This document shows positions 59,357 to 64,000 of a stretch of DNA of 64,000 nucleotides, in pieces; position 1 is the first letter of the stretch, and each line of letters opens with the position of its first letter. The stretch comes from an uncultured Flavobacteriaceae bacterium (GTDB taxonomy: Bacteria; Bacteroidota; Bacteroidia; Flavobacteriales; Flavobacteriaceae), in NCBI GenBank assembly GCA_947493175.1, contig CANLQD010000001.1, positions 1,088,748 to 1,152,747 of the forward strand. Direction: 5' to 3'. Position numbers and translations under genes: made by a program. The notes beneath the pieces were generated by a model, which was not told where the DNA came from, ran no database searches, and worked only from the letters and a program-made list of their open reading frames with translations.

Positions 59357-61558
59357 TTAATCTCGCATCGTCAAGCGCAAAACAGAGCAGGCCGATTGTT
59401 CCGTAAACCGATCTTTGCCCGTGCCGAACAACACACTGATCCAGTTATCTTTCTGCGGCGTTCCCAGAATTAGAAGATCGTAACTTGCAGACATTCTAGA
59501 AATCGTAGCAATAGGGTCATCGCTCCTTTCAATCACAACCTTCCCAGGAGTGGTCACCTTTTTTAAAAGTTTGGTAGCATTATTTTCCATATCCGCAATC
59601 GCATCAACTTCCATTTTTTCCGGTACTACGTGTAAAAGGGTAAGAGAGGCGTTATAAAAACGGCATATGCGATCTGCTACGGCAATGAAGTTTTTATCCT
59701 TGCGACCAGGCCGTAAGGCTAACAATACCTTTCCGATATGGCGAACCCCATCATCTTTAAATAAGGCAAAATCCGAATTAATGTGCGTCAACAACCAACC
59801 AATAGGGTTGCTGACCAAGATACCGCTATGCGCCCTCCCGTTCCAACCCATGACCAACCAATCGCAGTGCGTCTGGTCGCTCAATTCGTGAATCGTATCT
59901 GACATTTCATGGGTTACGGCAGACTCAAAATCGATAGTTACGTCCCTTGCTTCGGCCAGTCTAGAGATTCTTCGTTCTAATGAGACCACCTTAGGGTTTT
60001 CCTCGACCATCGCATCCAAAAAAGTCTGATTGGGCACTTCCGTAATATTCACTACCTGAACGGTATCTCGTTTGTTAATGGCTGTAGCGATTTCTACCAA
60101 CATTTCGGGAGATGCTTCATTGCCCAAAAGAGGTACGACCACTCCGGCATCGGACATCAGTTTACCATCCAGATTTTTAGTTTCGTTGTTTTGATTGCTT
60201 CGATAGGTAATACCGTTTTTACTTTTCCTTTTGTAAAAGAGATACAGGGCAGGCCGGTGTCCATACTTTCTTAGAATCCCGGTACGGGTCGCATTTTTCC
60301 CAAACTTCAGATAAATGATGGCACCGAGACCAAAAATGGATAAAATGGCTATAAAGGGGCCAAATCCTAAAAAGATCAATAAGGCGATTCCGCTCAAGAT
60401 ACCGAACAGCTGTACAAAAGGGTACAATGGCGAACGATAGGGCGGTCGGTACCATTGTGCGGCCGTTTCCCGTAAAACTATGACGCAAGCGTTCACAAAA
60501 ATGAACATCATGACCATAAAGGCACTCGCTAGTTTTGCTATTTTTTCCACATCTAAAAAGAGAATCACCAATGCCATTACCAAGCAGGTCATGATAATAG
60601 TCACCACAGGGGTAAGGTATTTGGAATGTATTTTCCCCATCCAGCTGGGCAACAATTTATCGATGGCCATGGCAAACGGAAAACGGGAGGCCGCCAACAC
60701 ACCTGAATTCGCCATGGAAATCAATGTAATTACACCCACGATAGCAGCAGCATATCCAATATAGCTTCCACCCAACATATTTGCAATGGTGTAGATAGGC
60801 TTAATATCTGTAGAAAGCGACTCCAGTGGAATATTGCCCACCAGAACAAAGGCCGTGAAAACATAAATACTGGTCATGATCAACAGCGAAAGAATCATGG
60901 CCAAGGGCAAGTTTCTACTAGGGTTTTTTATCTCCCCGGCAATTGCCGCTACCTTAGTGACACCGGCATAGGATATATATACAAAAGCAACGGTGGAGAA
61001 CAGCCCCATATTTTCATGTAACAAAAATGGATCCAATAAAGAAGTGGAGACCTTAGGTAACCCAAAAAGCAGTATAAGCCCCAAGGTAACCATACTAATT
61101 GAGACAATCACGAGCTGTACCTTACCCACCTTCTTAACACCAAGAATGTTCAAAAACAAAATAATCAAGAGAAAAAAAACAGCAACATACTTTGTAAGAC
61201 CGGCCTCAATATTGATCAATATGGATAGATAAGCACCAAAACCTACCAGGGCAAAAGCGCTTTTCAATAAAAGGGAAAGCCATAATCCAATACCTGCAAT
61301 GGTACCGAACAGCGGGCCGAAAGCACGTTCAATATAAACATAAGTGCCCCCAGAGGAAGGCATAGCCGTTGCCAATTCCGATTTGGATAAAGCCGCCGGT
61401 AAAATACAGACTGCTGCCAGCAAATAGGCCAACCATACCGAAGAACCCGTCTTGGCTGCAGCCAAACCCGGAAGCACGAAAATACCGCTACCCAGCATTC
61501 CTCCAATGCTAATGGCTATGACGGCGGTCAATGATAAACTACGCTCTAGTTTTTTCAA
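59357..61558 (-). CDS. APC-family amino acid permease with two universal-stress domains
   Basis: The 733-residue protein has about 12 membrane helices in residues 1-430 (start SLTAVIAISIGGMLGSGIFVLPG, a typical APC glycine-rich helix). A cytoplasmic C-terminal part (about 470-733) holds two USP-like domains, including WLVMGWNGRAH and YDLLILGTPQKDN, the second resembling a nucleotide-binding edge. The combination is common in Bacteroidota and is thought to link transport to energy or stress state. The substrate is unknown. Confidence 0.88.
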   Translation of the reverse strand: MKKLERSLSLTAVIAISIGGMLGSGIFVLPGLAAAKTGSSVWLAYLLAAVCILPAALSKSELATAMPSSGGTYVYIERAFGPLFGTIAGIGLWLSLLLKSAFALVGFGAYLSILINIEAGLTKYVAVFFLLIILFLNILGVKKVGKVQLVIVSISMVTLGLILLFGLPKVSTSLLDPFLLHENMGLFSTVAFVYISYAGVTKVAAIAGEIKNPSRNLPLAMILSLLIMTSIYVFTAFVLVGNIPLESLSTDIKPIYTIANMLGGSYIGYAAAIVGVITLISMANSGVLAASRFPFAMAIDKLLPSWMGKIHSKYLTPVVTIIMTCLVMALVILFLDVEKIAKLASAFMVMMFIFVNACVIVLRETAAQWYRPPYRSPLYPFVQLFGILSGIALLIFLGFGPFIAILSIFGLGAIIYLKFGKNATRTGILRKYGHRPALYLFYKRKSKNGITYRSNQNNETKNLDGKLMSDAGVVVPLLGNEASPEMLVEIATAINKRDTVQVVNITEVPNQTFLDAMVEENPKVVSLERRISRLAEARDVTIDFESAVTHEMSDTIHELSDQTHCDWLVMGWNGRAHSGILVSNPIGWLLTHINSDFALFKDDGVRHIGKVLLALRPGRKDKNFIAVADRICRFYNASLTLLHVVPEKMEVDAIADMENNATKLLKKVTTPGKVVIERSDDPIATISRMSASYDLLILGTPQKDNWISVLFGTGKDRFTEQSACSVLRLTMRD

Positions 61559-61658
61559 ATATTCGGTTGGTTTTTCGCTAAAATAGTGCTTTTAAAACAA
61601 ACCCTTCCCTTGAAAATAAACGTTAAACGAACCGCGGATTTCAGACGGTTTTGTTATT

Positions 61659-62528
61659 TTGCCTTCTATGCGTTTATACTCGGTAGAAACAGGAAATTTT
61701 AAGTTAGATGGCGGTGCCATGTTCGGTGTCGTACCTAAAGCTATCTGGCAACGTACCAACCCTGCCGATAATAATAATTTGATTGACATAGCCGCCCGAA
61801 GTCTATTGATCGAAGATGGTGAAAGACTTATTTTGATAGACACCGGAATGGGCAATAAACAGTCTGACAAATTTTTTGGTTACTACTACCGCTGGGGCGA
61901 CCACAGCATCGATACCTCTTTGGCCGAATTGGGATTCCACAGAGATGACATTACAGACGTGTTTATGACCCATTTGCATTTTGATCATTGTGGGGGCAGT
62001 ATTCAATGGAATAAAAATAGAACAGGTTATGAGCCCGCCTTTAAAAATGCCTTTTTCTGGACGAATGAGGCGCATTGGGAATGGGCCATCAACCCCAATG
62101 CAAGGGAAAAAGCCTCTTTTTTAAAAGAAAACCTTTTACCGATGCAAGAAAGCGGGCAGCTTCGATTTGTTCAAAGAGGAAGCGACCCTTTTTTGGCTAA
62201 ATCGGAATTGGGTTTTGGGATATTGTTTGTAGATGGGCATACTGAAAAACAGATGTTACCACACGTACAATACCAGGATAAAACATTGGTTTTTGTGGCA
62301 GATTTGATCCCAACCGTTGGTCATATTCCATTACCTTATGTCATGGGATACGATACCCGACCATTATTGACCCTCAACGAAAAGGCTGCTTTTTTGGACA
62401 GGGCGGCGACCCAAGGTCAATTCCTGTTCTTTGAGCATGACGCCCACAATGAAATTTGTACCTTGCAACATACCAAAAAAGGGGTGCGGCTTGATAAAAC
62501 CACTACAGTTAATGACCTTTTTGATTAA
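61659..62528 (+). CDS. metallo-beta-lactamase-fold hydrolase (YtnP/lactonase-like)
   Basis: The 289-residue MBL-fold enzyme has the metal motif THLHFDHCGG, an upstream DTGMGNKQSDK strand, VDGHTEKQMLPHV and a final FEHDAHNE. It resembles quorum-quenching lactonases and related hydrolases of the YtnP/AttM group, but substrate cannot be assigned. The lipoprotein gene downstream begins 17 bases before its stop, so the two are coupled. Confidence 0.88.
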   Translation: MPSMRLYSVETGNFKLDGGAMFGVVPKAIWQRTNPADNNNLIDIAARSLLIEDGERLILIDTGMGNKQSDKFFGYYYRWGDHSIDTSLAELGFHRDDITDVFMTHLHFDHCGGSIQWNKNRTGYEPAFKNAFFWTNEAHWEWAINPNAREKASFLKENLLPMQESGQLRFVQRGSDPFLAKSELGFGILFVDGHTEKQMLPHVQYQDKTLVFVADLIPTVGHIPLPYVMGYDTRPLLTLNEKAAFLDRAATQGQFLFFEHDAHNEICTLQHTKKGVRLDKTTTVNDLFD

Positions 62529-63417
62529 ATTGTTCCAGAAGCTGTTTTTTGGAGTTCTGTTTTTTGCATTACTTCTTTCCTGCAAAACCCAAAAAACGAT
62601 CAGTTTCGATTTCACCAAGGAATTCGCTTTTACAAAAGGAATCGAAGGCCCTGCCGTTGATGGTCAGGGTAATTTGTATGCGGTAAATTTTAAGAAAGAG
62701 GGTACCGTGGGAATTGTTGATAAGAAGGGAAATGCCAGTGTGTTTTTGCAGCTCCCCAATGCAAGTATCGGCAATGGCATTCGTTTTGATGAGAAAGGAA
62801 ACATGTACATTGCAGATTACGTAGGTCATAACATCTATCGCGTTCAAAAGGGCACCAAAGAACCTGTGGTTTGGGCACACCATCCCAAAATGAACCAACC
62901 CAATGACCTGACCATCGGATCCAATGGAGTCATCTATCTTAGTGACCCCAACTGGAACGACAATTCTGGTAATATCTGGATGGCGACCCCGGATGGAAAG
63001 ATTATTCTGTTAGAAAATAAAATGGGCACCACCAACGGTATCGAAGTGAGTCCTGATGGGCGCTATCTATATGTGAACGAGTCGGTGCAACGAAAAATTT
63101 GGCGCTATGATATCGGGGCGGATGGATTGCTTTCGAACAAGACGAACTTTCTAACCTTTAACGATTTCGGTTTGGACGGCATGCGTTGCGATCGTCAGGG
63201 CAACTTGTACGTTACCCGATACGGAAAGGGTACGGTTGTCATTATCTCTCCCGATAAAAAAATCATAAAAGAGGTGCAATTGAAGGGAAAAAAGCCTTCA
63301 AACATTACCTTTGGCGGCAAAAATGGCCAAATCTGTTATGTAACTATGGCAGATAGAGGATGCTTCGAACACTTTAGAGCATTATATCCCGGGGCCCATT
63401 TTCAAAAAAATTACTAA
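62512..63417 (+). CDS. SMP-30/gluconolactonase-like lipoprotein
   Basis: The 301-residue protein starts at ATG 62512 (signal peptide MTFLIKLFQKLFFGVLFFAL, lipobox LLSC). An upstream in-frame ATG at 62431 lies far inside the MBL gene, before the signal peptide. The mature part is a six-bladed SMP-30 propeller: GPAVDGQGNLYAVNF, ANDLT-like QPNDLTIGSNG, EVSPDGRYLYV and GNLYVTRYGKG. It probably hydrolyses a lactone at the cell surface. The overlap with the MBL gene suggests a joint lactone pathway. Confidence 0.88.
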   Translation: MTFLIKLFQKLFFGVLFFALLLSCKTQKTISFDFTKEFAFTKGIEGPAVDGQGNLYAVNFKKEGTVGIVDKKGNASVFLQLPNASIGNGIRFDEKGNMYIADYVGHNIYRVQKGTKEPVVWAHHPKMNQPNDLTIGSNGVIYLSDPNWNDNSGNIWMATPDGKIILLENKMGTTNGIEVSPDGRYLYVNESVQRKIWRYDIGADGLLSNKTNFLTFNDFGLDGMRCDRQGNLYVTRYGKGTVVIISPDKKIIKEVQLKGKKPSNITFGGKNGQICYVTMADRGCFEHFRALYPGAHFQKNY

Positions 63418-63434
63418 TTCAAATATCCACCGAT

Positions 63435-64000
63435 ATGACAAGTACCTTTTCAAAATTGCTACTACTTTGCACCGTAACCGTCCTGATGGGTTGCGGGGCC
63501 ACCTCACTAGTATCGACACCGATCGAAAACATCGATACGACCCCGTTAAAAATAGCCGATCTAACAGAGGCTGAAAAACAGAATTGGGGCCATTTGGACT
63601 TAGTAGGTGATACGATTCCGGGAATGAGTGTCGATAAAGCCTATGAAGAAATTATTAAAAATAAAAAAGGACAGAAAGTCATAGTTGCCATCTTGGATTC
63701 GGGCGTTGATTTAAAACATGAAGATCTTGATGATGTGTTATGGACCAACAAAGGCGAAAAACCTGGAAATGGGAAAGATGACGATGGAAATGGTTATATC
63801 GATGATATTCATGGCTATGATTTTCTTGGTGATTCCTATAACGAACAATTGGAAGCTGCCCGAATCGTACGATTACAGCTTGGCGATGCCGCGATGCAGG
63901 CGAAAGCAAAAGCCAAAATAGAGGAGGATACCCAAAAATATATGGGATACAAGAATCAATTGGATCAGATGTATCCGGCCATTCAAAACGCGGATAAGGC
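63435..64000 (+). CDS. subtilisin-like (S8) serine protease lipoprotein, truncated by window end
   Basis: The frame from ATG 63435 is open to the last base (188 codons). It starts with a lipoprotein signal (LLCTVTVLMGCG), then a pro-like part, then the S8 motif with the catalytic Asp: VIVAILDSGVDLKHEDL. A Gly/Asp-rich insertion (GNGKDDDGNGYIDDIHGYDF), common in Bacteroidota S8 proteases, follows. The His and Ser of the triad lie beyond the window. It is 17 bases after the SMP-30-like gene. Confidence 0.85.
   Translation, partial: MTSTFSKLLLLCTVTVLMGCGATSLVSTPIENIDTTPLKIADLTEAEKQNWGHLDLVGDTIPGMSVDKAYEEIIKNKKGQKVIVAILDSGVDLKHEDLDDVLWTNKGEKPGNGKDDDGNGYIDDIHGYDFLGDSYNEQLEAARIVRLQLGDAAMQAKAKAKIEEDTQKYMGYKNQLDQMYPAIQNADK

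Noticed and set aside
1..64000. CRISPR array, insertion sequence or rRNA
   Set aside because: No regularly spaced repeat array, no transposase and no rRNA stretch was seen on reading either strand.

Overview
The window looks like Bacteroidota, most likely a flavobacterium. Candidate promoters carry the TAnnTTTG type -7 box, ribosome-binding sites are weak, the mobilization genes resemble the Bacteroides Bfm/Btg type, and the core genes (outer-membrane beta-barrel receptor, LepA, RbfA, DusB, methylmalonyl-CoA epimerase) fit that phylum. No species is claimed.

From base 1 to about 36.4 kb lies a mobile element whose left end is outside the window. Its right end probably abuts the 3' end of a CAU-anticodon tRNA gene on the minus strand (36435-36508). 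The GC-rich left part (1-14.5 kb) carries SSB, a RadC-like JAB protein, a candidate oriT region, a mobilization operon (accessory protein, relaxase, coupling ATPase), an SRAP/HMCES-like protein, a lone response regulator, several small proteins, and a damage-response module in which an S24/LexA-like repressor is divergent from dinB-dnaE. A short AT-rich metallopeptidase gene, a small catalytic-domain-only tyrosine recombinase with two membrane proteins behind it, and a cluster of repeated TGAACTT heptamers follow (14.5-18.1 kb).

From 18.1 to 35.2 kb is an AT-rich defence island bracketed by related inverted repeats. In order: a WYL-domain regulator, a coiled-coil DUF2130 nuclease-like protein, an unusual fusion (HARE-HTH, degenerate adenine methylase, HsdS-like recognition domain, histidine kinase), a response-regulator gene split by one in-frame TGA, HsdM, HsdS, a 172-residue unknown protein, a PD-(D/E)XK nuclease-like protein, a 960-residue protein with IF2-N-like, cold-shock-like and zinc-ribbon parts, and HsdR. 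Three promoters (WYL gene, DUF2130 gene, hsdM) share one palindromic motif, RTGCA-N7-YGCAC, at near-constant distance from a -7 box and from the start codon. This suggests that the WYL protein controls the whole island. My reading is a composite type I restriction system with a built-in, sequence-aware two-component signalling branch; this is inference.

Right of the tRNA the sequence is ordinary chromosome: mce, rbfA, an ABC permease, dusB, a planctomycete-type cytochrome/DUF1553 plus DUF1501 pair, a decayed TolB-like gene, an Lgt-like protein with a radical SAM enzyme of the Tes/MJ0619 kind, three tandem tiny membrane proteins (the middle one frameshifted), an outer-membrane receptor, lepA, a small lipoprotein, a probable sugar-acid catabolic cluster (epimerase, enolase-superfamily enzyme, VOC protein, 2-hydroxyacid dehydrogenase), a cation/proton antiporter, an amino-acid permease with stress domains, a metallo-beta-lactamase-fold hydrolase, an SMP-30-like lipoprotein and the start of a subtilisin-like lipoprotein cut by the window edge.
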